Assembly (NCBI RefSeq): GCF_009495745.1
Contig: NZ_WIDQ01000006.1
Coordinates: forward strand, 186,001-250,000
DNA from: Niveispirillum sp. SYP-B3756
GTDB lineage: Bacteria > Pseudomonadota > Alphaproteobacteria > Azospirillales > Azospirillaceae
Direction of reading: 5' to 3'
DNA length: 64,000 nt
In this document: positions 7,874 to 16,506 of the stretch, piece by piece
Layout: each line of letters opens with the position of its first letter
How positions within the stretch are numbered: the first letter of the stretch is position 1
Program-made: the position numbers and the translations under genes
Notes under the pieces: model-generated
Database searches by the model: none
What the model saw: only the letters and a program-made list of their open reading frames with translations
Told to the model about the DNA's origin: nothing

Positions 7874-9763
7874 ATGGTTGCCCAGATCATTCAGACCAAC
7901 CCGACCCCGTTCCAGAAGATCGTCATCGACCCGATCACGCTGGACATCATTGAAAACGCCCTGCGCAATGCCCGCGCGGAGATGGATGCCACCCTGTTCC
8001 GCACGGCCATGTCGCCGGGCATCCGCGAACAGGGTGACGCCTTCCCGCTGATCGCCAACCATGAAGGCAAGATGGTTGTCGGCCAGTTCGGCTCGTTCCT
8101 CGGTGGCTTCCTGAAGAACTACAAGGGCACGATCGAGGAAGGCGACGTCATCTGGCTGTCGGACCCGTACTCCGTCGAAGGTGCCATCAGCCATCTGAAC
8201 GACTGGTTGATCATCCTGCCCGTGTTCCATGATGGCCGTCTGGTCGCCTGGACCTGCCATTTCGGCCATCAGACCGATGTGGGCGGCAAGGTGCCGGGCT
8301 CCCTGCCGACCGATGCCACCTCCATCTTCCAGGAAGGCATCCGCATCCCGCCGATCAAGCTGTACCGCAAGGGCGTGCTGAACGAGGATGTGCTGGAACT
8401 GGTGCTGAACAACACCCGTACCCGCGACTGGTGCCGGTCGGACCTGAATGCCATCATCGCGTCCTGCCGCATCGCCGGTCGCCGCATCGTGGAAATGTGC
8501 AAGCGTTTCCAGACCGATATCTATATCTCTGCCGTTGATGAGCTGCTGGAGCGCAACAAGCGCGCCATGGCCAAGCTGATCGAAACCTCGATCAGCACCG
8601 ACAAGGTCAGCTTTGAAGACTATATCTGCGATGATGGTCGCGGCTTCGGTCCCTACAAACTGCGGGCCACCATGTGGCGCGAAGGGGAGAAGGTGATCCT
8701 GGACTGGGAAGGCACCTCGCCCCAGTCGGAAAGCTCGATCAATTTCTACCTGAACGAAAACATGCTGAAGATGTTCTTCGGTATCTACATGATCATGGTG
8801 TTCGACCCGCAGATCCTGTTCAACGACGGGTTCTATGATCTGGTCGAAACCCGTATCCCCGAAGGCTCCCTGCTGAAGCCGAAATACCCGGCGGCACTCT
8901 CCTGCCGCACCCATGGTATCGGTCGTGTGTTCGACGTGCTGGGCGCCCTGCTGGGCCAGCGCACGCCGGAATTCCTCAACGCCGCCGGCTTCTCCTCCTC
9001 CCCGCACTTGATGCTGTCGGGCAGCTATCGCGGGTCGGGCAAATATTACCAGCTGTTCCAGATCGGTTTCGGCGGCATTCCGGGCCGTCCGTTCGGCGAC
9101 GGGCCGGACGGTCACTCCCTGTGGCCGAACTTCACCAACGTGCCAAACGAGTTCCTGGAGGCCTATTTCCCGCTGCGGATTGAGCGGTATGAGACGATCC
9201 CCGACAGCGGCGGGCCGGGCCTGCATCGTGGTGGTAATGGCGTGCGCATCTCCTATCGCTTCCTGGAGCCGGGTGCCATCGCCATTCATGATGACCGCTG
9301 GTTTACCTATCCCTGGGGCGTGAATGGCGGTGAGCCGGGTTGGCGTTCCCGCCGCGTGCTGATCCGCGCCAATGGCGTGGAAGAGGTGCTGGCCGCCAAG
9401 ATCGATGATATCCAGGTTCGCCCCGGCGACCTGTTGATCTTCGACACCTGGGGTGGCGGCGGCTGGGGCGACCCGCTGGCCCGCGACCCGGCCTTGGTGG
9501 CCACCGACGTCAAGCGCGGCTTGGTGACGGTCGATGGAGCCAAGCGTTATGGCGTTGTCATCGCGGCTGATGGCTCGGTGGATGCGGTCGCCACGGCGGC
9601 GTTGCGCGACGAACTGGTCACCAAGCGTGGTGAAATCGGCCTGTTCAATTTCGGCGGCACCATCGACGAACTGCGTGAGCGTTGCCTGACGGAGACCGGC
9701 CTGCCGGCGCCGAAGGATCCGTCCCTGCAAAACAGTGTGCTGCTGGAGACGGCGGCGGCCTGA
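7874..9763 (+). CDS. hyuB: Hydantoinase/oxoprolinase family protein, subunit B
   Basis: The protein has 629 residues and is a typical HyuB: DPITLDIIENALRNARAEMDATLFRTAMSP-type start (residues ~16-45), SDPYSVEGAISHLNDW, GRVFDVLGALLGQRTPE, and the C-terminal DTWGGGGWGDPLARDP. HyuB forms the second part of the ATP-dependent amidohydrolase or carboxylase with HyuA. AGAAGGGGACAG precedes the ATG. The next feature downstream is a strong terminator at 9794, which closes the operon. The substrate cannot be read from sequence; the isochorismatase-type amidase in the opposed operon favours a cyclic amide or ureide. Confidence 0.92.
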   Translation: MVAQIIQTNPTPFQKIVIDPITLDIIENALRNARAEMDATLFRTAMSPGIREQGDAFPLIANHEGKMVVGQFGSFLGGFLKNYKGTIEEGDVIWLSDPYSVEGAISHLNDWLIILPVFHDGRLVAWTCHFGHQTDVGGKVPGSLPTDATSIFQEGIRIPPIKLYRKGVLNEDVLELVLNNTRTRDWCRSDLNAIIASCRIAGRRIVEMCKRFQTDIYISAVDELLERNKRAMAKLIETSISTDKVSFEDYICDDGRGFGPYKLRATMWREGEKVILDWEGTSPQSESSINFYLNENMLKMFFGIYMIMVFDPQILFNDGFYDLVETRIPEGSLLKPKYPAALSCRTHGIGRVFDVLGALLGQRTPEFLNAAGFSSSPHLMLSGSYRGSGKYYQLFQIGFGGIPGRPFGDGPDGHSLWPNFTNVPNEFLEAYFPLRIERYETIPDSGGPGLHRGGNGVRISYRFLEPGAIAIHDDRWFTYPWGVNGGEPGWRSRRVLIRANGVEEVLAAKIDDIQVRPGDLLIFDTWGGGGWGDPLARDPALVATDVKRGLVTVDGAKRYGVVIAADGSVDAVATAALRDELVTKRGEIGLFNFGGTIDELRERCLTETGLPAPKDPSLQNSVLLETAAA

Positions 9764-9793
9764 CCGCCGGTCGACACAGACTGAGCCACCGCG

Positions 9794-9829
9794 AAAAGCC
9801 CTGCGAAACGCCGTTTCGCAGGGCTTTTT
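9794..9829 (+). terminator. Rho-independent terminator of the lyase-hyuAB operon
   Basis: AAAAGCCCTGCGAAA (9794-9808) pairs with its complement ending in a T run at 9829. The short loop CGCCG separates the arms. Confidence 0.85.
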
Positions 9830-10307
9830 CTATCGTGTCAATCACTGGGGACGGCCATCAACCGGACGAATCGTCAGCGGCGGCACCACTTCCCTCAAGG
9901 CAGAACATCTTTAAAAATTTATATAGTAAATTATTTTCTTATTGAATTATTTAAAATTTCAACATATAAATTTTGTAGTATATTTTATGGGGCAAACCCG
10001 CCGCCCTTTTGTGGGCAAATACAAGGGCGGGATGGAGGTTGGGCTGGCCGAAAGAAGCCGGTGAGGTTGCGCCCGCTTCAGTAACTCCGCCGCGGCATAT
10101 TGTAGAGAAAGACATATCTTCAGCAGGATACTGAGAGGATATCACGAAATACGGACGTATTATCTATAACCACGACTTCACGATATAGCGACATGGGCTC
10201 ATGCCTATAGGTCATACGGCAACCTATACGGAAAGATAGGTTAATCTTATGTGTAGCTTCATAAGGGGTGTTTTTATGCAACCTTATGGTCGAGGCAACG
10301 ATCACTC
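9830..10307. other. AT-rich intergenic region before the chemoreceptor gene
   Basis: No gene is supported here. Bases 9905-9990 are strikingly AT-rich compared with the rest of the window. Several inverted repeats follow: CCGCCCTT/AAGGGCGG (10001-10008, 10023-10030), AACCTAT/ATAGGTT (10221-10227, 10236-10242) and CATAAGG/CCTTATG (10260-10266, 10282-10288). The last lies just before the start codon. The region probably carries the promoter and a structured leader of the downstream gene. It matches no riboswitch class that I recognise. Confidence 0.5.
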
Positions 10308-11804
10308 ATGGGGACTTTCAGTATGCTGGGCCGCTTTAGAAAAAACCGCGATCATCTGACGGCGCGGATTGCAGCCTTGGATGCGCTGCGAGGCAATGTG
10401 ATGGTCGCTGACCCGAATCTCAACATCATCTACATGAACCCATCGGTCGCGGCGCTGATGCAGGAGGCAGAGGCCGATCTGCGCAAGGAATTGCCGCATT
10501 TCCGCGCTGACCGTCTGATCGGCAGCAATATCGACATGTTCCACAAGAACCCGGCGCATCAGCGCAAGATGCTGGCCGCGCTGACCAAGCCCCATGCCGC
10601 CACCATCAAGGTCGGGAAATGGACTTTCGACCTGCTGGTGACCCCGCTTTCCGAAGCTGGGCAGCGCATCGGCTTTGTGGTGGAATGGGCCAATGCCCAT
10701 GAGCGGCTGCAAAACCTTGACTATGCCGCCCAAATGACGGCGATCAGCCGGTCGCAGGCAGTGATCCAGTTCGGCGTCGATGGCACCATCATTGATGCCA
10801 ATGAGAATTTCCTCAAAGCCATGGGTTACCGGCTGGAGGAGATCAAGGGCAAACACCACAGCATCTTCGTGGAACCAGAGGTTAGGAACAGCCGGGAGTA
10901 TGAGGCATTCTGGGACGGCCTGCGCCGGGGTGAATATCGCGCCGCACAGTTCAAGCGGCTGTCAAAGGCAGGAAAGCCGGTCTGGATCGAGGGTTCCTAC
11001 AACCCGATTTTCGATGCCAATGGCAAGGTGGCCAAGGTGGTGAAGTTCGCCACCGACATCACCGCGCAGGTAGAATTGCTGGGCAATCTGAAATCCCTGA
11101 TCGACAAGAATTTCGGCGAGATCAATGGTGAGATCGACCGTTCGATGAATGAGGCCGGCAACGCCACCAAAGCCGCAGACGATGCATCAGAGAATGTGCA
11201 GGCGGTGGCGGCCGGTGCCGGTGAACTGGCCGCATCAGTGGATGAGATCGCCCGGTCCATGGTTCAGTCCCGCCATGCGGCCGACACCGTGTTCGAGCGC
11301 GCCCAGGCGGCGGAAGCCAGCACCCAGCGCCTGACCAGTGCGGCACAGGCGATGAATGGCATTGTCGCCCTGATCCAGAATATTGCCGGCCAGATCAACC
11401 TGCTGGCCCTGAATGCCACCATCGAGGCGGCACGGGCAGGGGAGGCGGGTCGCGGCTTTGCCGTTGTGGCGTCGGAGGTGAAAAACCTGGCCAACCAGGC
11501 GGCCCGCGCCACCGACCAGATCTCCAACGAAATCGATGGTATCCAGAGCACCTCTGGCGAGGTGGCGGGGGCCCTGGATGCGATCCGCGATGCGGTGAAT
11601 TCGGTGCGCGATCTGGTGACGACGACGGCTTCTGCGGTCGAAGAACAAAGCGCTGTCACGCGGGGCATGTCCGATAACATGCAGCGCGCGTCCAAGGCGG
11701 TCGGCACTGTGTCGGCCAATGTGGTCAGCATCTCCGATGCGGTGCGCGAAGTTGCCCAGTCGGTGAATAAAACCAAGGAAGCGGCGGAAGTGTTGGTCCG
11801 CTGA
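10308..11804 (+). CDS. Soluble methyl-accepting chemotaxis protein with two PAS domains
   Basis: The 498-residue protein has no membrane segment. Two PAS-like domains span about residues 22-130 ([17 protein letters not shown]) and 140-255 ([23 protein letters not shown], ending in [11 protein letters not shown]). They are followed by an MCP signalling domain whose hairpin tip contains [20 protein letters not shown]. Such cytoplasmic receptors usually sense redox state or oxygen via flavin or haem and signal through CheA/CheW. The first PAS keeps neither a clear haem nor a clear FAD motif, so the signal is unknown. ATG 10308 has GAGG about 12 bp upstream; ATG 10323 with GGGGAC is an alternative start. 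Confidence 0.92.
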   Translation: MGTFSMLGRFRKNRDHLTARIAALDALRGNVMVADPNLNIIYMNPSVAALMQEAEADLRKELPHFRADRLIGSNIDMFHKNPAHQRKMLAALTKPHAATIKVGKWTFDLLVTPLSEAGQRIGFVVEWANAHERLQNLDYAAQMTAISRSQAVIQFGVDGTIIDANENFLKAMGYRLEEIKGKHHSIFVEPEVRNSREYEAFWDGLRRGEYRAAQFKRLSKAGKPVWIEGSYNPIFDANGKVAKVVKFATDITAQVELLGNLKSLIDKNFGEINGEIDRSMNEAGNATKAADDASENVQAVAAGAGELAASVDEIARSMVQSRHAADTVFERAQAAEASTQRLTSAAQAMNGIVALIQNIAGQINLLALNATIEAARAGEAGRGFAVVASEVKNLANQAARATDQISNEIDGIQSTSGEVAGALDAIRDAVNSVRDLVTTTASAVEEQSAVTRGMSDNMQRASKAVGTVSANVVSISDAVREVAQSVNKTKEAAEVLVR

Positions 11805-11806
11805 TT

Positions 11807-11838
11807 AAAAAGGGGCGCCGGAAAGGGCGCCCCTTTTT
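11807..11838 (+). terminator. Terminator after the chemoreceptor gene
   Basis: AAAAAGGGGCGCC (11807-11819) pairs with GGCGCCCCTTTTT (11826-11838) through a GGAAAG-type loop. Because runs of A and T flank the stem, it can work in both directions between the convergent genes. Confidence 0.87.
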
Positions 11839-11867
11839 ACATGGCCATCATACCCAAGCCAGACGGT

Positions 11868-12110
11868 TCAGTTGAACGCCTTGAAGGTGATGATGGTAAA
11901 CGTATCCTTGACCCCGGCCAGGGTCTGAATGCGGCCGGTGACGAAATGACCGATATCGGCGTCGTCAGCCAGGAAGCATTTCATCATCAGGTCATATTGG
12001 CCGGAGATGGAATGCACCTCTGAAACCTCTTCCACATCCTGGACGGCGCGGTCGGCCACGTCATAGGCGCGGCCGAGTTCGCATTTGACCTGGACGAAGA
12101 TGGTTTGCAT
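11868..12110 (-). CDS. Stand-alone Lrp/AsnC ligand-binding (RAM) domain protein
   Basis: The 80-residue protein MQTIFVQVKCELGRAYDVAD... is the AsnC C-terminal alpha/beta ligand domain alone, with SISGQYDLMMKCFLADDADI and a C-terminal ITFKAF strand. There is no DNA-binding helix-turn-helix. Single RAM-domain proteins form rings of dimers and can bind amino acids; some modulate full-length Lrp partners. The gene starts 5 bp after the helicase stop, so the two are probably co-transcribed. Its length matches stand-alone family members, so it is not a truncation. Confidence 0.88.
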   Translation of the reverse strand: MQTIFVQVKCELGRAYDVADRAVQDVEEVSEVHSISGQYDLMMKCFLADDADIGHFVTGRIQTLAGVKDTFTIITFKAFN

Positions 12111-12115
12111 GGCGC

Positions 12116-13774
12116 TCAGACCTCTGCCACCGCTTCGACCGCAGTCGCGGGCAGGGAAACACTGTCTTCCCCGCTCTCCACCACATCCAACGGCAGGGAT
12201 TCGGCCTGCTCAGCAACGGCTTTACGCGGACGGGCTATCCGCAGGATGAAGGCCGGCACATGGTCACCAAAGCCCAGCACGGGCACCAGATCATCATCAC
12301 GATCATCGCGCCGGGGGCGACGGTCACGCCGGTCATCGCGGTCACGACGATCATCCCGCTCCCGACGCGGGGCTTCGCCCCGATCTGGACGGCTCTCGCC
12401 ATTACGATCCAAGCGGCTGTCACCATTGCGATCCGGGCGGCCTTCACCGTGGCGCGCCTCGAACCGGTCACGGCTACCACGCTCGCGGCGCGGTTCGCGC
12501 GACTCAGTGGCAGCTTCAACGGTGGCTGCCGGCGCTTCCACCGCCTCTTCCCGGTTGCGCTTGGTGCGCGGTTCCGGACGGCGCATTTCTTCCTTGCGGC
12601 CACGGCCGCCACGGCGGCGGCGCGGATCATCATCGAAGGACAACTCAGCCGTCTCCATCCCCTCGATGCTGAAACGCGGGATTTCTTGATTGATCAGCTT
12701 CTCGATGGCCTGCACCAGCTTGCCATCTTCCGGCACGGCGATGGTGAAGGCACGGCCGGTCTTGCCGGCGCGGCCGGTGCGGCCGATACGGTGGACATAA
12801 TCTTCCGAATGGTGCGGCGTGTCGAAATTGAACACGTGGCTGACATTGGAAATATCGATGCCGCGTGCCGCCACGTCGGAGCAAACCAGCAGGTCGATGC
12901 TGCCATTTTTAAAGGCTTCCAGCGTTTCCATCCGCTTGGATTGCATCATGTCCCCATGCAGCGCACCGGCATTGAAGCCGTGCTTGGCCAGGGAACCATA
13001 GACGATGTCCACATCCTTCTTGCGATTGCAGAAGATGAAGGCGTTCTTCACATCATCATTCTTCAGCAACTGGCGCAACGCCTCGCGCTTGTCTTCCTCA
13101 TGCACCACCAGCAGATGCTGGGCCACGGTCGTGGCGGTGGAGGCGGGCGCGCTGACCGTCACCTCTTCCGGCTTGTCCAGGAACTTATCGGCCAGCCGCT
13201 TGATTTCCGGCGGCATAGTGGCGCTGAAGAACAGGGTCTGGCGCTTGCGCGGCAACAGGCTGACGATGCGTTCGATATCGGGGATGAACCCCATATCCAG
13301 CATCCGGTCGGCTTCGTCGATCACCAGTACCTTGATATCGGTCAGCAGGATATTGCCGCGATCAAACAGATCCATCATGCGGCCGGGCGTGGCGATCAGC
13401 ACATCGACGCCGCGTTCCAGCTTCTTGATCTGATCGCCGAACGACTCGCCGCCGATCAGCAGGGCCATGTTCAGCTTGTGATACTTGCCGTACAGCTCAA
13501 AATTATCAGCCACCTGGGCGGCCAGTTCGCGCGTCGGCTCCAAGATCAGGGAGCGGGGCATCCGCGCCTTGGCGCGGCCACGGCCCAGAATATCGATCAT
13601 GGGCAGGGTAAAGGACGCCGTCTTGCCGGTGCCTGTCTGTGCACAACCCAGGACGTCGCGCCCCTGCAACACCCAGGGAATAGCCTTCTCCTGGATCGGC
13701 GTCGGGTTCTTATACCCAACTTCATCAACAGCGCGGAGGACGTCGGGCCCGAGCCCCAGTTCCGAAAACAGCAT
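12116..13774 (-). CDS. DEAD-box ATP-dependent RNA helicase (RhlE-like)
   Basis: The 552-residue protein has the full motif set. It carries a Q motif (FSELGLGPDVLRAVDEVGYKNPTPIQ, residues ~3-28), motif I AQTGTGKTASF, Ia PTRELAAQ, II VIDEADRMLDMGF, III SAT, V CSDVAARGIDIS and VI HRIGRTGRAGKTG. A basic, low-complexity RD/ER-rich tail (about residues 390-510) is typical of RNA-chaperone helicases. These proteins remodel rRNA or mRNA, often in the cold. The start at 13774 has GAAGG upstream. The tail ends in an acidic, Val-rich stretch. It heads a two-gene operon with the RAM-domain protein. Confidence 0.94.
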   Translation of the reverse strand: MLFSELGLGPDVLRAVDEVGYKNPTPIQEKAIPWVLQGRDVLGCAQTGTGKTASFTLPMIDILGRGRAKARMPRSLILEPTRELAAQVADNFELYGKYHKLNMALLIGGESFGDQIKKLERGVDVLIATPGRMMDLFDRGNILLTDIKVLVIDEADRMLDMGFIPDIERIVSLLPRKRQTLFFSATMPPEIKRLADKFLDKPEEVTVSAPASTATTVAQHLLVVHEEDKREALRQLLKNDDVKNAFIFCNRKKDVDIVYGSLAKHGFNAGALHGDMMQSKRMETLEAFKNGSIDLLVCSDVAARGIDISNVSHVFNFDTPHHSEDYVHRIGRTGRAGKTGRAFTIAVPEDGKLVQAIEKLINQEIPRFSIEGMETAELSFDDDPRRRRGGRGRKEEMRRPEPRTKRNREEAVEAPAATVEAATESREPRRERGSRDRFEARHGEGRPDRNGDSRLDRNGESRPDRGEAPRRERDDRRDRDDRRDRRPRRDDRDDDLVPVLGFGDHVPAFILRIARPRKAVAEQAESLPLDVVESGEDSVSLPATAVEAVAEV

Positions 13775-13990
13775 TCGACCTTCGTCAGGCAGGTAAAACG
13801 ACGTCGATCAAGACCGTGACGTCAGCGGCATGGATGGACGACCATATGGCCGAAGGAGAGCGCGTTTGCCATGCGCCAGCCGCCGACCAGACAAAACCAC
13901 AGCGCCACCGGCTTGGCCGGACTTTACGCATCAGCTAGGGTCGGCATCTTCGATAACAATTCCAGCCTTTAAGAGCAAGGATTTCGGGCG

Positions 13991-14722
13991 ATGATGCACC
14001 CACCGCAGGACGCAAGGCTGCCCCTCCTTCTGTTGCCGGGCCTGCTGTGCGACCACGCGCTATGGGCGCATCAGGTGGCGGCCCTGGCGGATATTGCCGA
14101 GAGTCAGGTGGCGGACTTGACCAATGCGGACAGTGTGGCAGCGATGGCAACGCAGGTGCTGGCCACGGCCCCGCAACGTTTTGCCCTGGCTGGCCTGTCC
14201 ATGGGCGGTTATGTGGCGATGGAAATCATGCGCCGCACACCGGAACGGGTGCTGGGCTTGTGCCTGGTGGATACCACCGCGCGGCCGGATACGGATGAAC
14301 AGCGCGAACGCCGTATGGCCCTGATTAAGTTGGCGAAAATGGGCAAGTTCAAGGGCGTGACGCCCCGCCTGCTGCCGGCGCTGATTCATCCGGACCGGGC
14401 CAATGATCCCACCGTGGCCGGTGTGGTACTGGAGATGGCGGAGCGGGTGGGCCGCGACGCTTTCCTGCGCCAGCAGAGCGCCATTCTGGGCCGCATCGAC
14501 AGCCGGCCCTTTCTGGGTGCCATCCAGGTGCCCACGCTCTGCATCGTCGGGCGGGATGATGCGATCACCCCGCCCGACCGGCTGGAGGAAGTGGCGGCCG
14601 CCGTGCCCGGTGGCCGCTGCATGGTGCTGGACCATTGCGGCCATCTGGCCCCGCTGGAACAGCCCGATCAGACATCTGCACTGATGCGCGAATGGCTGGC
14701 CGGGCTGTGGAGCGCCGACTGA
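13991..14722 (+). CDS. Alpha/beta hydrolase
   Basis: The 243-residue protein has the alpha/beta hydrolase fold. An early LLLLPGLLCDHALWAHQ oxyanion loop is followed by the nucleophile elbow GLSMGGY (Ser near residue 74), the acid VGRDDAITPP and the catalytic His in DHCGHLAPLEQP. There is no signal peptide, so it is cytoplasmic. AAGGATTTC lies upstream of ATG 13991; ATG 13994 is possible. It stands alone between a divergent helicase and a terminator, so neighbours give no substrate hint. Esterase or dehalogenase-like hydrolase activity cannot be separated by sequence. Confidence 0.85.
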   Translation: MMHPPQDARLPLLLLPGLLCDHALWAHQVAALADIAESQVADLTNADSVAAMATQVLATAPQRFALAGLSMGGYVAMEIMRRTPERVLGLCLVDTTARPDTDEQRERRMALIKLAKMGKFKGVTPRLLPALIHPDRANDPTVAGVVLEMAERVGRDAFLRQQSAILGRIDSRPFLGAIQVPTLCIVGRDDAITPPDRLEEVAAAVPGGRCMVLDHCGHLAPLEQPDQTSALMREWLAGLWSAD

Positions 14723-14725
14723 TTC

Positions 14726-14768
14726 GGTGGAACCTGTTTCCGATAGCCGGAAACAGGTTCCACCTTTT
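14726..14768 (+). terminator. Terminator after the alpha/beta hydrolase
   Basis: A perfect 15-bp stem, GGTGGAACCTGTTTC (14726-14740) with GAAACAGGTTCCACC (14750-14764), is followed by TTTT. Confidence 0.88.
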
Positions 14769-14770
14769 CA

Positions 14771-14862
14771 TTTCCTCAAGCGCCGGCACCGCATCCGCGG
14801 CTTGGCTTCACGCGCCACAGGGCGCGCGGCGGCGGTCGCCGCCGGAGCGGCGCTCTCCGCTC
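14771..14862 (-). repeat. Multi-hairpin dispersed repeat, copy C
   Basis: Read on the minus strand, this block has the same order as the copies at 45296 and 57845: hairpin GGCGGCGACCGCCGCC, then a GCGC stem, linker GAAGCCAAGC, hairpin CCGCGGATGCGG and a TTGAGGAA tail. The arms differ from the other copies but stay complementary, while the linker AAGCCAAGC is kept. It sits directly behind a terminator and ends at the stop of the next gene. Confidence 0.65.
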
Positions 14863-15953
14863 TACCGATAACGCTCCAGCCAATGGGCATAGGGGGCGGG
14901 CAGGGTCCAGGCGGGTTTTTCCACGCCCAACTGCCTGGCCGCCTCATAGGGCCAATGCGGGTTGGCCAGCAGTGGGCGGCCGATCATGGCGACGTCGATA
15001 TAGCCTTCGCGGATCAGCCGGTCGGTCTGCTCCGCCGGGCCGATATTCCAGGTGCTGGAACCCGGCAGGCCGGTTTCGCGCAGCACGCGGCGTGCTGTCT
15101 CCGCCAGCAGGGCGGGGCCCCACGGCACCTGCGCATCGGGCGTGGAAAAGCCCATAGAGACATCCAGGAAATCCAGCCCCTCCCGCTTGAAGCCCTTCAC
15201 CAGCCCGATGGCCTCGGCCAGTGTTTCTTCATCACGTCCATCAAACTCAATGACGCCGAAACGGGCGGTCAGGGGCAGGTTCTCCGGCCAGACCTTGCGC
15301 ACGGCGGCCAGGGTTTCCAGCAGGAAGCGGCCGCGATTTTCCGCACTGCCGCCATATTCATCGGTGCGCTGGTTGGCATGGACGGAGAAGAAGCACTGCG
15401 CCAGATAGCCATGGGCGAAATGCAACATCAGCCATTTGAAACCGGCATCGCGGGCGCGGATGGTGGCCGCCACGAAATCCGCCTTCACCTGTTCAATATC
15501 GGCCTTGGTCATCTCCCGCGGCACGCGCGGCAGCCCCTTGCCGAAGGCGATGGCGGAAGGCGACATGATTTCCCAGCCGCGCGGATCGCCGGCGGGAATA
15601 TGGTCATCGCCTTCCCAAGGCCGGTTGGCGCTGGCCTTGCGGCCGGCATGGCCGATCTGGATGCCGGGCACGGCCCCGGCCTTCACAATCGCGGCGACGA
15701 TCGGTTCCAGGGCGGCGGCCTGATCATCATTCCACAGGCCCAGGCAGCCGGGGGAGATGCGGCCATCCGCCGACACCCCCGTTGCCTCCATCACCACCAG
15801 CCCGGCCCCGCCGCGCGCCAGGGTGGCCAGATGCACGGCGTGCCAGTCATTGGCGACACCATCGGTCGCGCTATATTGGCACATCGGCGACACCGCAATG
15901 CGGTTGCGCAGGGTGACATCCTTCAGGCTGAAAGGATCAAACAAGGTCGGCAT
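14862..15953 (-). CDS. NADH:flavin oxidoreductase, Old Yellow Enzyme family (YqjM-like)
   Basis: About 363 residues form an FMN-dependent TIM barrel: LFDPFSLKDVTLRNRIAVSPMCQYSA at the start (residues ~4-29), GIQIGHAGRKAS, the active-site HFAHGYLAQCFFS and the C-terminal GRPLLANPHWP. The Met-Cys pair near residue 24 is typical of the thermophilic-like YqjM class, which reduces activated C=C bonds such as enones with NAD(P)H. ATG 15953 has GGAG 9 bp upstream; ATG 15968 is the longer alternative. It is divergent from an ArsR-type regulator, with a palindrome at 16001-16022 between them. This suggests induction by an electrophile. Confidence 0.92.
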   Translation of the reverse strand: MPTLFDPFSLKDVTLRNRIAVSPMCQYSATDGVANDWHAVHLATLARGGAGLVVMEATGVSADGRISPGCLGLWNDDQAAALEPIVAAIVKAGAVPGIQIGHAGRKASANRPWEGDDHIPAGDPRGWEIMSPSAIAFGKGLPRVPREMTKADIEQVKADFVAATIRARDAGFKWLMLHFAHGYLAQCFFSVHANQRTDEYGGSAENRGRFLLETLAAVRKVWPENLPLTARFGVIEFDGRDEETLAEAIGLVKGFKREGLDFLDVSMGFSTPDAQVPWGPALLAETARRVLRETGLPGSSTWNIGPAEQTDRLIREGYIDVAMIGRPLLANPHWPYEAARQLGVEKPAWTLPAPYAHWLERYR

Positions 15954-16000
15954 ATCGACAAACTCCATTGGGGACGGTGAACCATCCTTCGATAGTTCGC

Positions 16001-16022
16001 TTGTACGATATTATTCGAACAA
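16001..16022. promoter_or_regulatory. Candidate ArsR-type operator, TTGTACGA-N6-TCGAACAA
   Basis: The half-sites TTGTACGA and TTGTTCGA (reverse of TCGAACAA) match at 7 of 8 positions around a TATTAT spacer. The site lies midway between the Old Yellow Enzyme gene and the divergent ArsR gene, where a shared repressor would sit. The link to the ArsR protein is inferred. Confidence 0.55.
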
Positions 16023-16060
16023 TAGCAATAGCTCCTTTTCGGTGCTAGGATGCGTCCATC

Positions 16061-16363
16061 ATGCGAAGCTATAAGCACCCTGCCATTGAGGATGTCCGTC
16101 CGGAGGACTTCTTCCACGCGCTCAGCGATCCGGTCCGCCTGGAGATTGTCCGCCATCTGGCGCGGGAGCAGGAGGCAAGCTGCGCCACGCTGGATGGTGG
16201 CCGGCCGAAATCCAGCATGTCCCACCATTTCCGCGTATTGCGGGAGGCGGGGCTGGTCTACACCAAGCCCGCCGGGGTGACGCACATGAACTCCCTGCGG
16301 CGGGAGGAGCTGGAACGCCGCTTTCCCGGCCTGCTGGATGCTGTGCTGGCTGCCATCGGGTGA
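16061..16363 (+). CDS. ArsR-family helix-turn-helix transcriptional regulator
   Basis: This 100-residue winged helix has the ArsR layout: FFHALSDPVRLEIVRHLA, the recognition helix SMSHHFRVLREAGLVYT, then a wing and a C-terminal LERRFPGLLDAVL helix. A Cys occurs only at about residue 47, so the metal-site CxC motif of ArsR/SmtB metal sensors is absent. A redox or organic-ligand sensor is therefore likelier. AGGA is about 10 bp upstream of the ATG. It is divergent from the Old Yellow Enzyme gene and probably represses both genes. Confidence 0.88.
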   Translation: MRSYKHPAIEDVRPEDFFHALSDPVRLEIVRHLAREQEASCATLDGGRPKSSMSHHFRVLREAGLVYTKPAGVTHMNSLRREELERRFPGLLDAVLAAIG

Positions 16364-16387
16364 GATTGGCGGGGGGCTGAAAAACAG

Positions 16388-16449
16388 AAAGCCCGCCATG
16401 AGAGCCATCGCCACAGGGGAGTGCTGCGGCGATCACCATGGCGGGCTTT
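16388..16449. terminator. Bidirectional terminator between convergent genes
   Basis: AAAGCCCGCCATG (16388-16400) pairs perfectly with CATGGCGGGCTTT (16437-16449). The loop holds a smaller hairpin, ATCGCC/GGCGAT. It separates the ArsR gene from the convergent glycoside hydrolase gene. Confidence 0.8.
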
Positions 16450-16506
16450 GGGGTCAGTTGCGGCACAGCACCGGAACCGGCGGGCGCAGACCCCGAAAGG
16501 CGTGGA

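Noticed and set aside
7805-9730. A 641-residue minus-strand reading frame opposite hyuB
   Set aside because: Antisense shadow of a typical HyuB; no motif, no start signal.
10001-10288. A c-di-GMP or other known riboswitch in the chemoreceptor leader
   Set aside because: Hairpins exist, but none of the conserved core motifs that I know for the c-di-GMP classes is present.
10120-10305. A 61-residue minus-strand reading frame upstream of the chemoreceptor
   Set aside because: No ribosome site or motif, and it overlaps the inverted repeats of the leader; too weak to call.
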